Assembly (NCBI RefSeq): GCF_024606225.1
Contig: NZ_JAGRPU010000001.1
Location: 248,001 to 312,000 of the forward strand
Reading direction: 5' to 3'
Length of the DNA: 64,000 nt
Source: Endozoicomonas sp. ISHI1
Lineage (GTDB): Bacteria > Pseudomonadota > Gammaproteobacteria > Pseudomonadales > Endozoicomonadaceae
In this document: positions 1-11,095 of the stretch, in pieces
Layout of the letters: each line of letters starts with the position of its first letter
Numbering within the stretch: the stretch's first letter is position 1
Made by a program: the position numbers and the translations under genes
Notes under the pieces: generated by a model
What the model saw: the letters and a program-made list of their open reading frames with translations, nothing else
What the model was told of the DNA's origin: nothing
Database searches by the model: none

Positions 1-1
1 T

Positions 2-3000
2 CAGTTGCACCCAGGGGGCAAATCCCTGAGTGAAACGTTTGAGTTTACCGTGACCGATTACGATGGGGATGATTCATCGGCCAGTATTACTTTCGATGTT
101 CTGGACGGCACTGCCATTTCTACTGCCGATATTTTTTTCATAGCTGACCAGGAATGCCAGTCACCACCCGCTGCTGACAGTGGGATAGTCACCTATTTCA
201 AAGGTTCAGACACTATTGCCGAGAACAGCCTGACTTTTGATGCAGATGCGACACTCTCTCAATTCAAACAAGTCCTGTCAGGCAGAACGGTTACCAGCAG
301 TGGCATAGCTCTCGATCTCAGCAGTCTTTATCCTGACCGTCAAGAACGTAATCTTAAGCTGAAAACAGTCGATGGAAAAACAGTCGTACAATTCTGGCTG
401 GATTCGGTGACAACGAACAGCAAGGGGGATGTCAGCGCCCGTATCTCGGTTCTACAGAATCTCAATCTTTCAGTAACGGATGCAAAGGACACATCCGATC
501 TGATTCTCCCGGTCATCACCCATGCCCTTGAGATCAAGGATGATATGGCAGAAGGTATCGCTTATATCACCATGAAAGATGGCAGACTCGAAGCCCGGGA
601 CGACACAGGGTCCGTTATTGAAAGTCAGAAGCTCAGTGGCAATGTTATTTCAAACGACACGCTCTGCTCGCACGTTGCTCAGGTATCAGAACTCTTTATT
701 AACGGCCGTTTTCTTCCTTCAGGAACGGACAGCCACTTCCTTCCGGAAAAAACGATTCAAACACTTAAGGGTGAGCTTCGTGTTGAAAAGGACGGGTTCT
801 GGAGTTTCAGCAGCAGGGATTCGCTGAATCAGTCACAACCTCAGCAACTTCCGTTCAAATACACCCTTATTGCTATTGATGGCCATAAAACCGCAGCCAC
901 TTGCACTATTGATGTAACGGATGGCGCCCCTCCTGCCGGCGGATTTTCATCCAGTCTCACTTTCAAAGAAGCCGGGCTACAAAACCCTCCCCTTTATCCC
1001 GTTGTCACTAACAGTAACAAGGTCATCATCTCTGGAGACGGTTCAGACCCCATAGCTTCTTCAAGCCTGGTATTCAGTGACAGCAATGCCAAAGATTTAT
1101 CGGGGAAATACTTCTCTGGTCATGTTCCGGTTATCTTCACGGTTTCTGGAAAGACTCTCACGGGTCTGGCGGCAAGTACAAAAGTACTGGACGTCGAGCT
1201 GATCCCGGAAACCCAAACTGGAAAGGATCTCGAATTCAGCTACAAGGCAACACTCTATCAGCCTCTGGAGCACCCGAAAAACAACGCATTAGATATGTCT
1301 TTAACGGTCAATGCTGCTGATATTGACGGCAGTCCATTAGTAAACCACGGAAGTCTTTCTCTCACTATTCAGGATGGCGCAGACTTACAGTTTTCAGACC
1401 AGGAAATGGCTACTCTGGATGAATCCGCCCTGATCAGCCAAGCTATGATACAAGGAACTGCAAAGCTGCTGATGACCCCGGGCTCCGACAAAATTGACAC
1501 GTCCAGCTGGAAGTTTTCGTCAAATCAGCCTGGCTTGCTCAATCTTAGCTCCCTGGGACATTCTTTGCTCTTCGAAACCGGGACCACCAATAGAGCCATT
1601 CAACTCAAAGATTCATACACTAACAAGCAGGTTCTGAGCCTGACGCTGGATAACCTGCCTTCAGAACAAGACAAGTCAATGCTTCAGTGGACGGCTAAAT
1701 TGCACCAGCCAATGGATCAGAATCGGGGGTCATGGCCAATACAGCTGGCGGTTGAGGCCGCTGATATGGACAACGACAAGATTCAGGGATGGTTTTTTCT
1801 GGACATCAGCAATGATCAACCCAAGGCTGTGGACCACAGCTTCAGGCTTATCGAAGGCGAGGATATTTCCAGCAGTCAGGAAGGGACTCTATTCACACTT
1901 GAACAGGCAGGAGCAGACCTGGGTAAGATCACCGCCATCAATGGCACTGAGCTGACTTCCAGTAGCGACTTTCAGGTCTTCCCCGGAAAGCTTGGAAGCC
2001 TGTCAGTAAAACCTGACGGCACCTGGCAATATCAGGCTCTGCCAAACCTGATTCATCCACCAGAAAATATTCTATCAGAGACGTTGACCTACACACTGAC
2101 CGATTCGGATAGTGATCAGTCCAGCGCACAAATTACTTTTACCGTCGAAGATGGGACACTGCCTCACTTTGATCCAACCAGTGCTCCGATTCCCCCCTCA
2201 ACCGGGAGTCCTTCAAACGTCTCCGGTGAATTAATGACTCTGGATGTCAATCAGGAGTGCAAGCCCCTGTCTCAACCTGACAAGGGCAGAATCACTGTCA
2301 TTAAAGGCTCAGACAGTCTGCCAGTCGATCAATCTCTGCAATTCGATCCGTATAAAACCCTTGAGTTGTTCAGGACGGCTTTAACCAGCAGAAGCCCTCA
2401 GAGTAATGGTCACCCGATAGACCTGTCAGGTCTGAATCAGGACGCTGACAACCACCGCCTTGAGCTCAAAACCGACGAAGGTAAAACCGTTCTGCTGATC
2501 ACTCTGGAGAAATTTTTTCCAGATCCCGGCACCGGAAATCTGAAGTCTGAAATTCACGTTCTGCAGGAAAACGCTTTTCAGGTAAGCGGTACTGAACCTG
2601 TCATTATGCCTGTTTCGTTAAAGGCTATTGATCATGATGACGACACCGTTCGTGCAACTGTCGATCTGAACATGATTGATGGCACTGCAACCGCCGTTGA
2701 TGACTATGAGGATGTTACTGAGGGAGAGACCGTCACTGGTGACCTGGTGGACAATGATGAAACCTGTATGGACACGACAACCGTCATTGCTGTCAATCTT
2801 GGCTCCCGCGACAACACCCCAGGGAACGACCCCGAAAAAATCTTCACTTTCCCACCCGGAACACCGCTTACCACAAAGTATGGATTGCTGATGGTCAATA
2901 AAGACGGCAGTTACCGTTTCGATGCCAGCGACTCCCTGAAAAATAATCCTGATTCGGTCCAACAAATTTTCTCTTACACCTTGCAGGATGTTGAGGGCCA

Positions 3001-6000
3001 CAAGGATCATGCCAGTGTCTATATCTCTATTGTTGACGGAACGCCACCGGAAGGCCAAAACCTGGGAAAAATAAGAATGACTGAGGGGGAAGTTAGCGGG
3101 CAGAGATCCTATCCCGTCCATGGCTCACTGCACAGTCTTTTATCCGGAGGTTCAGACCCGGCTGATCCAAACAGTGTCCGCTTTGCTGGTCAGTTTGGCG
3201 ACCTGAATAACAAACTGACATCGCTGGGCGAACCTTTGTCCTTTACCCAGGAAAAACAGTCTCTGCAAGGCAAAACGGGTGCTGGAATAACAGTCCTGTC
3301 TATTTTCACTCACCTTTCGATGGCTTCTTACAGCAAGGATACACCCGTCACTCATGAAGTGCAGCTGTTCAGACCGCTGGATCACCAGGGCACTGGACAA
3401 ATCAATGAGCTTGTCAGTGTTGATGGGACTGACATTGATCTGAAGTTACCCATGACCTTTTCCGACTTTGATGGCTCACTCACAAAGAAAACAGGGCTTT
3501 TGGAGATCAAAATCAAGGATGGAATAATGCCGAAAGTAACGAATATCACCAAGATAGGCATCGACGAGAAAAACATTCCTGTCAAAGATTCTGAGTCCGT
3601 GACTCTGGAACCGGGGTCTGACCCGATAGCACCTTCCAGCCTGCGATTTGCAAACAATCAACCGGGCCTGTCGGGTCTTTTCAGCAATGACCAGCCACTG
3701 ACTCTGATTCGGGATAATGACCAGTCTCTCAGGTTGGTCATCAACGAAAACCCTGTTATTCAGGTGCTAACCATTAAACTCGAGGGTGCTCCGGCGCCAA
3801 ATGCACCATCAAAGGTCCGGTGGTCCGTTCAAATGGACAGTCCAATGGATCAGGATCAAGGCCAATGGCCCCTGGAGATTGCGGCAGAAATCTCGGACTC
3901 CGATGGTGACATCACAAAGTTTACTCTGGCTGCAGATATCAGAGACAACATCAGTGGTCTCGATATTCTGGTGATTACACCTGAATTAACATTGATTGAG
4001 CCCCTGCTGGATGCACCTTCGCCGACAACCGATATGTCATCAGCCATTGTACACGCTGGCACTGATAACATAGAACAGGTTCATTTCCTGACACCTGCTA
4101 CTGATAGCCAGAACCGGGCCATTGATGACTCAGGCCATCCCCTCCTGCATGATGGATTACCTATTCACTATAAGACAGAAGCCGACCAATCGATTCAAGC
4201 CTGGGCATATAAAAATGGAGCTCCGGACCAGAAGGTTTTCACCCTTACCTGTCAGGACTGCCCCAGTTCGGGCAGCCCTATCCTTGCTAATACTTTTGCC
4301 ACTGTTCATCTGAAGATTGAATGGTTCACCTTCCTTGATCATCAAGATGACAAGGGACAAAAAGATAATTTAAAACTGCCAACGACCGTGACTGCGATAG
4401 ATACTGACGGTTCCGGGGTTCAGGATCAGATCATCCTGACTCTGACTGATGGTACTTTACCGGTGCCCGGGGATCCCCGGTCACCCGATCCTGCAGTGGA
4501 CATTAACCGAGGTCAGGTAAACACCCTTGAAGCAACGCTTGATTTTGCCCCCGGTTCTGACCGGGTCATCCCCGATATTGAGCTCAGCGATCTGCAAAGC
4601 AGACTTGAGGGGTTCAGCTCTGATGGGCATCTACTGAATAAAATAGAAAAAGCCCCTGACGGTTCTATTAATGTTTATCGTTCAGACAATCAGCTTGTGT
4701 TTACCCTGAAAGGCAAAGCACTACCCGGCAATCAGGCAACACTGGAAGTCAGACAGCTCGACAATATTGACCACTTGCCAACAGCTTTATTTCCAGAGTT
4801 TGCGGAAACCAGGACAGTCTTTATAAAGGTCTGGCTGCATGACTCTGATGGTGACGAGAGTAAAGAATACAAAATCATCCATATTGATATTAAAGATACC
4901 ACCCCTTCTGCTTCACCAGACCATTTCAACAATGGCAACCCTCTGGCTCGTGAAGGTCAAACCGTCCCTCTGGATAAGAATCGTGGACTGATGACCAATG
5001 ATCAACTGAACGCCGATGCAGACAATGCAAGAGTAACAGGGCTGCATTATCCACCTTATGATCATCAGATTCCTGCTGGTTCATCAATAGCAGTGGACAC
5101 CCCCCTGGGCAATCTGACCGTTTTCTCTGACAGCCAATGGTCTCTGAATACACGAACATGCATTGATCATAGCGGCGGCAGAGACAGAACGGAAACCTTC
5201 CAGTACACGATTATGGATGGCGATCAGGACACTTCCGCTTCGGAAGCCTCGATCACAATCAGAGACCTTGATGCGCGCTTTCGAAGAATACAGAATGCAT
5301 CAGGCATTGAAGACCAGGTTTCCCCGGTGCCTGTGAATTTTGAAATATTGCTGGGTGATACAGACCGTGGCGAAACAATCAGCCAATTATGGGTTGTTGA
5401 GCGTTCACTGCAAAAGGGTCAATTGACTTACAAGGGCCATCCGCTCCCGACAAGTGACGGAAAGATTACTATACCTTCTGAAGCCTTAGCGCCTTCCCGG
5501 GAGGACTGTTATCGTTTCTTTACCTCAGTTGAACTGGGTTATCTGCCACCCGCGAATGGCTCTGATTACAGCTTCGCCCAAAATAAAATCCGATTGAGAC
5601 TAAAAGCTGATATCAGCAAAAATCCCGGACCCGATCAGAGCATCAGCAGTCTGCTGAAAATCAACATCAGCGGGGTTGCAGACAAGCCATTGTGGAACAA
5701 AGGTAAGGACATCGACTATTTTACGACAGAAGAAGATCATCCTCTGACGTTAACGGGTGCTGGCGCCCGGTTGCAGGATACTGACGGGTCCGAAACCCTT
5801 TCATACGAAATACTGGGCATACCAGAACACTCCACTCTGAAACTAAACAGCACAACCCTCCTGGCTGGACACATCTTAACGACATCAGAGATTAAGCAAA
5901 TAGAAGTGGTTCCGGACTCTGACTGGAGTGGGAAACTGTTAATACCGCTCAAAGCCAAGGTCACTGAGGCTCCTCCCTTCTCGGTCCAGACAGCTGAGGT

Positions 6001-9000
6001 TGAACATACTCTGACTGTGGATGTACAACCCGTAGCCGATCAACCATCACTTTCCGTTTCTCCGGCAATGGCGGGGGGCACTTCAGCCAGAGTTTCAACT
6101 CTGGAAGATGGCAAGACTCTGGTGGCCAATTATCTCCATGCAAAGCTTTCGGATATGGATGGTTCAGAGCAACTGTTTATTCACATTAAACCCATGGTGA
6201 ACCCGGGAGAAGATCCCGGGAGCTTTTGCCTCGAACAAACAGATGGAAGCTGTGATCCTCTAACCACTGGCAAAAACCCGAATGCCATAATGCTGCCGGA
6301 TGGCAGCGCCGAAATCGCTTACGATCACTTGTCCGATCTTGCTTATCAACCCGCAAAGGATCGCAGTTCTGCAAACTTTGCTGACCTTCGTTTGAAAATC
6401 AATGCGGTCAGTAAAGAAGACTCTCAGCAGGGGGTTGTCCCCTCTGCTGAAAAAGCCGTTTCTGTAGATAGGTATCTTGTGCTCAACATAAAAGGGGTTC
6501 CCGATGCTCCCTCGGTCACAGGCAACGCTGTCTGGATATCAGACCCCCAAAATGGATTTTCACTGACAGGCACGGGTCAGGAGGATCATGCATTGCCTAT
6601 ACAGTTCGATATCAGGTCTTCTGATATCGATGGGTCGGAATCCCTGAATGTCCTTCTGGATACCGCTCTTCTTTCCAATCGGTTTATGATCAGGGACTCT
6701 CTGGATCAACAGCCTCCTATTGCAGGTATTTCCTCTAACAAGCCTGTCTATCAGGTCAGTCAGAATGATCTGAAAACCGGAAAATACAGCATCATCCCTC
6801 CTCTGGATTACGCCGGTGAACAGCGGCTGACCCTGAAAACCCTGATCATCGAAAGAGACGGTGCCCATTCCGTGTTTCCCATTGAGTTGACCGCAAAGTT
6901 CCTCCCAATTGTCGATACTATTGGCGAACCCGTGTCTTACAGTGGTCGGGAAGTGGATCTGCTGCCTGACCATAAGGGGTTCTCAGGCGGTGCTGCCTTA
7001 ACATTGGAAAACATCAAACTGAAAGATACTGATGGCAGTGAAAGCGCCCGGGATATCAACAGAGTTCAACTGCCTGCCGGATTCCTGCTTTACCAGAAAA
7101 GCATTGCTAACTATTCCCGTCTGGACCCAGACCAACCTCTGGCCAGTCAGCTCGGTGGCAGGGATTCATTAATCGAGGCTTTGCGCCAGAAAACGCTGGT
7201 CATTGTTCCCGAAACAGGAGGCAATATCGACACCGACTTTCCGACAGCCAGTCAAACCGCTACAGACTTCACTTTCTACCCGTTGATTCGTGACCAGCAA
7301 AACAATCTGGAGACCACCAGCGAAATCACCATGAAGGCAACCATTCGCTGGACCGGTGAAGTCGACGGTCCTACTTCTTCGCCGGTCAACAATGATGAGA
7401 ATACACGCATAGAATATCCCACCGGCAATTCCTTTACAGGGCCGGATATACCTCTGACGGATTATCAGTTTAATTCAACCGACACGGATCAGAGCGAGCA
7501 TGTTAATCAAAACAATCCTGTTTTCAGGATTGCTTTGCTGGACGCCGGGGGCCGGCCTCTGAGTAGCGGCTGGCATCTGTCCGACAGTAATCCCAACATC
7601 TTGACGTATAATGGCAATGAATGGTTGGTAAGCAAAAACAGCCTGACAGGAACGACTCTTCATATCTCAATGAAGGGTCATTATGAAATGAAGGTGGAAT
7701 CACTCATCACTGATATTGGCGACCTTGAAGCTCGCTCGGCCCGTTTTAATGTGATCAACAACCAATCGTCGGTGGATAACCCTCCCCATGATCCCGGCGA
7801 AGTCTTTACCTGCGCTGATGGCATCAAGACAGATGAAGATAACATACTCCCTCTTATCGGTTGCGTTGATCCTGCAAAAGCTGTTTTCAGTCATGAGACC
7901 ACAGCATTTCGGATCAATGCTTCCGATCTGCCTCCGAACTGGAGCCTGAACGGTGACTACACAAGGTCATGGGGTGAGAGTGGCGAGACAATCAGTTACC
8001 TGATTATTCCCGGCAGCCTTCCCAATATTGTCGTTAAACCGGCCAGAGACTTTTCCGGACAGCAGGTCATTCCTTTACAAATTCTTCAGCGCAACAATAT
8101 CAGTGATCAGACAAAAATCAGTTCACAGGATCTGCTTTTCAAGGTCAGTCCAATAGTTGACGACAACCCGGAACTCAGGACAGACCCGCAAGCCAAAGGC
8201 TCTGAATGGATCGGAAAAGAGCAACCCTGGCCCATGAATCTGAAAATAAATCCGGCGGATATTGATGGATCTGAAAGAGTTATAAGTGTTGAACTGGTTC
8301 CCCCAACAGGCATTCAATTACAAGGCACCGGCCTTTCATTTGATGGCGCTCGATATACACTCACCCGGGAGCCCGGTGAGTCTGTCGATGCATTTAACCA
8401 GAGACTGGCAAGTATTCATTTTATTCCTGCCAAGAGTATTTCAGGGAAGGTATCTGTCACTGTTGATTTCAGGATTCAGGACTATGCACCCGATATTAGC
8501 GAGTCCCGGGAAAAAGATTTCAGCCGACAGCTTGAGCTGGAGATTATACCTGCAAATAACTGTGCATCCCTGACCTCTCCGGCAGCAGAAGGTGATGAAG
8601 ACTCTGATATTCTGCTTTCTGGTCTGCAGGCAACTCTCAATGACAATGACGGCTCAGAGGCCCTGTCAGCCCTCATCGAAAACATGCCCAACGGCGCAAC
8701 CCTGTCAGATCAATCGAATAACCTTTTGCCTGCTAACGGTAATGGCAGCTGGCAAATTCCTGCCAGTCTGATCGACAGCGCCGGTCAAATTGCTCCATTA
8801 AATCTAAGGCCGCCCCTTGATTTCAGCGGTGAGCTGAACCTGCAACTAACCACCTACAGTCATGAGCAGTCTCTGACCACATTCTGTACCAATATGAGCC
8901 CGCTCCCGGTGAAAGTCCGTCCGGTAGGGGATGACCTGACTCTAAAAGAGCTGACAGAGAGCAACGGCCATGAAAATGTTGCCATAAACTTGCCATTGGA

Positions 9001-10798
9001 TATCAGGATCACAGACACTGCCTCAGACCCCACTGATCATCCTGAAGTGATCGCTGTATCGGTCAAAATACTCAGCAGCAGTGACCCGACCATTTTCCCA
9101 ACGGAAAGCAAAGCTGAAAAGCCCTATATAAAAACGCCTGATGGCCTTCAGGCTCTATTTATCCAATCAGGAACAGAGATCGAAGCCAGACTTGAAACAA
9201 CCACCACTACTTTGCCTCATTTGATCTATCAGCCCGGAGATGGACATGGCAAAGCAGATCTTCAGATTACGGCTCACTCCGTTGATAACACTGACGGTCT
9301 CGTTCCCGGAGAGGGTTCAGATGTCAGCCTCCAGATCAAAGTTATAATAACACCCGCATCAGACAAGCCTGACTGCCAGATAGAATACGACAACATCACT
9401 GTATCAAAAAATGTTCCGGTACCTCTTGGTATCAAAGCGGCTGTGGTGAACCCGGCTCTTCAGGTCAACAACCTGGTCAAAACTGAATTGTACGTGCTTC
9501 TGGAAAACCTGCCACCGGCTGCATCGCTGATCAACAGTGTTACGGGCCAGCCATCAGGAGTACCATCGACCTCACCTTCTGGCTGGGCACTGACAACCAG
9601 CGAGCTCAGTGAGCTTGCCATCATAAATCTGCCCACAGGTCAGTATGACCTGCAATTGAAAGCCGTTTCTGATGTTGCCGATGGTGCACCACAGCAAAGT
9701 ACAATCCAGAATATTTCAGTCACAGTGACTCCGGAAACAGCCAATATTCAAACGTCCGATAAAGATGATTTTGTATTGGGTGGTGACAAAGCTCGAACCA
9801 TAAACGCTCAGGGGGGAAATGACACTATTGGAGCAGGCTTGGCCGGGAACACTGTCATTGAAGGGTCAGGCAACGGGCAGATTTGGGGGGGTGAGATTAA
9901 CAAAAATGGTGATGGAAAAACCGACCACTTCGTCTGGCAGAAGGGTGATGAAGGTGTCGGCGGAGCCTGGGACAATATCATGGATTTTGAGCCCGGTCTG
10001 GACAAAATTGACCTCTCGGCCATGCTCAATATCCAGTCTGTCTGGGATACATCGAAACTATCCAGCCAGTTGGTGATCACTGAATCCGCCAATTATAATG
10101 CAGTGATTTACTGGACCGACGATGGCACTAGCGGGACATCGTCTTTTAACATCAATAATGGCGACAGTGTGCAGGTTTCCGGTTCCGTCAAACAGCTGAT
10201 CTATCTCAACAGCCTGGCTCTTAATACCCTCATTCCCGGTGGCGATAGCATGACCCCAGCACAGAGACTCAGCGCCCTTGTAGAGTCCGGCACCCTGAAG
10301 GTATCTAACCAATATGGCCATGAAGGTTCTGATGTACTGCGCGATAATGTCGGAGGCCTGACTCTTGACGCCGGTGGGGATGACGATGTGCTTTACGCCC
10401 ACTTATCAGGCAGTAACCTGATAGGAAACAGCGGTAATGATCAGTACATTCTGGGGAGCAGTACAGATACATCTATCTGGAAGAAAGGGCATGAAGGCAC
10501 AACCATTAATCCAGCTTCCGATATTTTGAAAAACTTTGCATCTGTGGACGGCAATAAGGATGTTGTGGATATCGCCGAGCTTCTGCCCCGAGAAGCCAGC
10601 AAAAATCCGGAGCGTTATCTGAAACTGGAGCAAGACAGTAGTAATAGTTTGCTTAAAGTAGCCACTGAAAACCCTGACGAATGGACACAATTCATTGTGT
10701 TTGAGGACACACTGCTTATTCCTGATGGACGATCAGCTGATGAAGCACTGAGGCTAATGATTGAACAGGGACAACTGCAAACCCATGTCGTTATATAA
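2..10798 (+). CDS. Giant repetitive adhesin-like protein, 5' end outside window
   Basis: The frame is open at the left edge; the first possible initiator (TTG at 5) has no support, so this is the C-terminal ~3,600 residues of a larger protein. It consists of cadherin/Ig-like repeats ending in motifs such as DGTLP, DGTPPEG and DGTATA, with GSDxI and DxDG calcium-type acidic motifs. A long super-repeat is visible: a block starting QECQSP near residue 50 recurs as QECKPL near residue 750. The tail (residues ~3250-3340 and ~3456-3532) has two RTX-like glycine/aspartate stretches (GGNDTIGAG, GGDDDVLYA), each followed by a DFxPGxDxIDLS-type or related segment, as in T1SS-143/VCBS-class giant adhesins secreted by type I systems. 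Expected role: surface attachment or biofilm. No secretion genes lie in the window. Family assignment is solid; substrate is unknown. Confidence 0.85.
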   Translation, partial: QLHPGGKSLSETFEFTVTDYDGDDSSASITFDVLDGTAISTADIFFIADQECQSPPAADSGIVTYFKGSDTIAENSLTFDADATLSQFKQVLSGRTVTSSGIALDLSSLYPDRQERNLKLKTVDGKTVVQFWLDSVTTNSKGDVSARISVLQNLNLSVTDAKDTSDLILPVITHALEIKDDMAEGIAYITMKDGRLEARDDTGSVIESQKLSGNVISNDTLCSHVAQVSELFINGRFLPSGTDSHFLPEKTIQTLKGELRVEKDGFWSFSSRDSLNQSQPQQLPFKYTLIAIDGHKTAATCTIDVTDGAPPAGGFSSSLTFKEAGLQNPPLYPVVTNSNKVIISGDGSDPIASSSLVFSDSNAKDLSGKYFSGHVPVIFTVSGKTLTGLAASTKVLDVELIPETQTGKDLEFSYKATLYQPLEHPKNNALDMSLTVNAADIDGSPLVNHGSLSLTIQDGADLQFSDQEMATLDESALISQAMIQGTAKLLMTPGSDKIDTSSWKFSSNQPGLLNLSSLGHSLLFETGTTNRAIQLKDSYTNKQVLSLTLDNLPSEQDKSMLQWTAKLHQPMDQNRGSWPIQLAVEAADMDNDKIQGWFFLDISNDQPKAVDHSFRLIEGEDISSSQEGTLFTLEQAGADLGKITAINGTELTSSSDFQVFPGKLGSLSVKPDGTWQYQALPNLIHPPENILSETLTYTLTDSDSDQSSAQITFTVEDGTLPHFDPTSAPIPPSTGSPSNVSGELMTLDVNQECKPLSQPDKGRITVIKGSDSLPVDQSLQFDPYKTLELFRTALTSRSPQSNGHPIDLSGLNQDADNHRLELKTDEGKTVLLITLEKFFPDPGTGNLKSEIHVLQENAFQVSGTEPVIMPVSLKAIDHDDDTVRATVDLNMIDGTATAVDDYEDVTEGETVTGDLVDNDETCMDTTTVIAVNLGSRDNTPGNDPEKIFTFPPGTPLTTKYGLLMVNKDGSYRFDASDSLKNNPDSVQQIFSYTLQDVEGHKDHASVYISIVDGTPPEGQNLGKIRMTEGEVSGQRSYPVHGSLHSLLSGGSDPADPNSVRFAGQFGDLNNKLTSLGEPLSFTQEKQSLQGKTGAGITVLSIFTHLSMASYSKDTPVTHEVQLFRPLDHQGTGQINELVSVDGTDIDLKLPMTFSDFDGSLTKKTGLLEIKIKDGIMPKVTNITKIGIDEKNIPVKDSESVTLEPGSDPIAPSSLRFANNQPGLSGLFSNDQPLTLIRDNDQSLRLVINENPVIQVLTIKLEGAPAPNAPSKVRWSVQMDSPMDQDQGQWPLEIAAEISDSDGDITKFTLAADIRDNISGLDILVITPELTLIEPLLDAPSPTTDMSSAIVHAGTDNIEQVHFLTPATDSQNRAIDDSGHPLLHDGLPIHYKTEADQSIQAWAYKNGAPDQKVFTLTCQDCPSSGSPILANTFATVHLKIEWFTFLDHQDDKGQKDNLKLPTTVTAIDTDGSGVQDQIILTLTDGTLPVPGDPRSPDPAVDINRGQVNTLEATLDFAPGSDRVIPDIELSDLQSRLEGFSSDGHLLNKIEKAPDGSINVYRSDNQLVFTLKGKALPGNQATLEVRQLDNIDHLPTALFPEFAETRTVFIKVWLHDSDGDESKEYKIIHIDIKDTTPSASPDHFNNGNPLAREGQTVPLDKNRGLMTNDQLNADADNARVTGLHYPPYDHQIPAGSSIAVDTPLGNLTVFSDSQWSLNTRTCIDHSGGRDRTETFQYTIMDGDQDTSASEASITIRDLDARFRRIQNASGIEDQVSPVPVNFEILLGDTDRGETISQLWVVERSLQKGQLTYKGHPLPTSDGKITIPSEALAPSREDCYRFFTSVELGYLPPANGSDYSFAQNKIRLRLKADISKNPGPDQSISSLLKINISGVADKPLWNKGKDIDYFTTEEDHPLTLTGAGARLQDTDGSETLSYEILGIPEHSTLKLNSTTLLAGHILTTSEIKQIEVVPDSDWSGKLLIPLKAKVTEAPPFSVQTAEVEHTLTVDVQPVADQPSLSVSPAMAGGTSARVSTLEDGKTLVANYLHAKLSDMDGSEQLFIHIKPMVNPGEDPGSFCLEQTDGSCDPLTTGKNPNAIMLPDGSAEIAYDHLSDLAYQPAKDRSSANFADLRLKINAVSKEDSQQGVVPSAEKAVSVDRYLVLNIKGVPDAPSVTGNAVWISDPQNGFSLTGTGQEDHALPIQFDIRSSDIDGSESLNVLLDTALLSNRFMIRDSLDQQPPIAGISSNKPVYQVSQNDLKTGKYSIIPPLDYAGEQRLTLKTLIIERDGAHSVFPIELTAKFLPIVDTIGEPVSYSGREVDLLPDHKGFSGGAALTLENIKLKDTDGSESARDINRVQLPAGFLLYQKSIANYSRLDPDQPLASQLGGRDSLIEALRQKTLVIVPETGGNIDTDFPTASQTATDFTFYPLIRDQQNNLETTSEITMKATIRWTGEVDGPTSSPVNNDENTRIEYPTGNSFTGPDIPLTDYQFNSTDTDQSEHVNQNNPVFRIALLDAGGRPLSSGWHLSDSNPNILTYNGNEWLVSKNSLTGTTLHISMKGHYEMKVESLITDIGDLEARSARFNVINNQSSVDNPPHDPGEVFTCADGIKTDEDNILPLIGCVDPAKAVFSHETTAFRINASDLPPNWSLNGDYTRSWGESGETISYLIIPGSLPNIVVKPARDFSGQQVIPLQILQRNNISDQTKISSQDLLFKVSPIVDDNPELRTDPQAKGSEWIGKEQPWPMNLKINPADIDGSERVISVELVPPTGIQLQGTGLSFDGARYTLTREPGESVDAFNQRLASIHFIPAKSISGKVSVTVDFRIQDYAPDISESREKDFSRQLELEIIPANNCASLTSPAAEGDEDSDILLSGLQATLNDNDGSEALSALIENMPNGATLSDQSNNLLPANGNGSWQIPASLIDSAGQIAPLNLRPPLDFSGELNLQLTTYSHEQSLTTFCTNMSPLPVKVRPVGDDLTLKELTESNGHENVAINLPLDIRITDTASDPTDHPEVIAVSVKILSSSDPTIFPTESKAEKPYIKTPDGLQALFIQSGTEIEARLETTTTTLPHLIYQPGDGHGKADLQITAHSVDNTDGLVPGEGSDVSLQIKVIITPASDKPDCQIEYDNITVSKNVPVPLGIKAAVVNPALQVNNLVKTELYVLLENLPPAASLINSVTGQPSGVPSTSPSGWALTTSELSELAIINLPTGQYDLQLKAVSDVADGAPQQSTIQNISVTVTPETANIQTSDKDDFVLGGDKARTINAQGGNDTIGAGLAGNTVIEGSGNGQIWGGEINKNGDGKTDHFVWQKGDEGVGGAWDNIMDFEPGLDKIDLSAMLNIQSVWDTSKLSSQLVITESANYNAVIYWTDDGTSGTSSFNINNGDSVQVSGSVKQLIYLNSLALNTLIPGGDSMTPAQRLSALVESGTLKVSNQYGHEGSDVLRDNVGGLTLDAGGDDDVLYAHLSGSNLIGNSGNDQYILGSSTDTSIWKKGHEGTTINPASDILKNFASVDGNKDVVDIAELLPREASKNPERYLKLEQDSSNSLLKVATENPDEWTQFIVFEDTLLIPDGRSADEALRLMIEQGQLQTHVVI

Positions 10799-10926
10799 AG
10801 CTTTTCAAAGTAAGGGTGGTGAAGGACAGTTATACAAAATCCGCCTTCTAAATATGATATCGAGCAAGTCATTTTGAACAGCTGAGCAAGACATAATGAC
10901 GAGTGCGTTTTTTCATTTGCCCTTAC

Positions 10927-11093
10927 CTAGCAGCCTGTCGGACTTAAGGCCGTCCTACTGCGGTTGCAATAAATTGGTCTAAAAATTCCTGCTTCTTCGT
11001 CAAATAGCTCGCTATTCTCCTCAGAAGCAGAAATTTTTATCCTCAATTTCTTGCAATCCTCGCTACGGACGCTTAAGTCCGACAGGCTGCTAG
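10927..11093. repeat. 167-bp palindromic element, copy 1
   Basis: The ends are a perfect 22-bp inverted repeat (CTAGCAGCCTGTCGGACTTAAG). Complementarity continues inward (TTGCAA/TTGCAA, CTGCTTCT/AGAAGCAG) to a centre AATAGCTCGCTATT, so the whole element can form one long hairpin. A nearly identical copy lies at 22618-22784 and a diverged one at 27104-27267. It has no coding capacity of its own. MITE-like or REP/BIME-like; mobilising enzyme unknown. Confidence 0.9.
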
Positions 11094-11095
11094 CA

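Noticed and set aside
2618-3121. 167-codon minus-strand ORF inside the giant adhesin gene
   Set aside because: A shadow frame of the repetitive plus-strand coding sequence; no start signal or domain.
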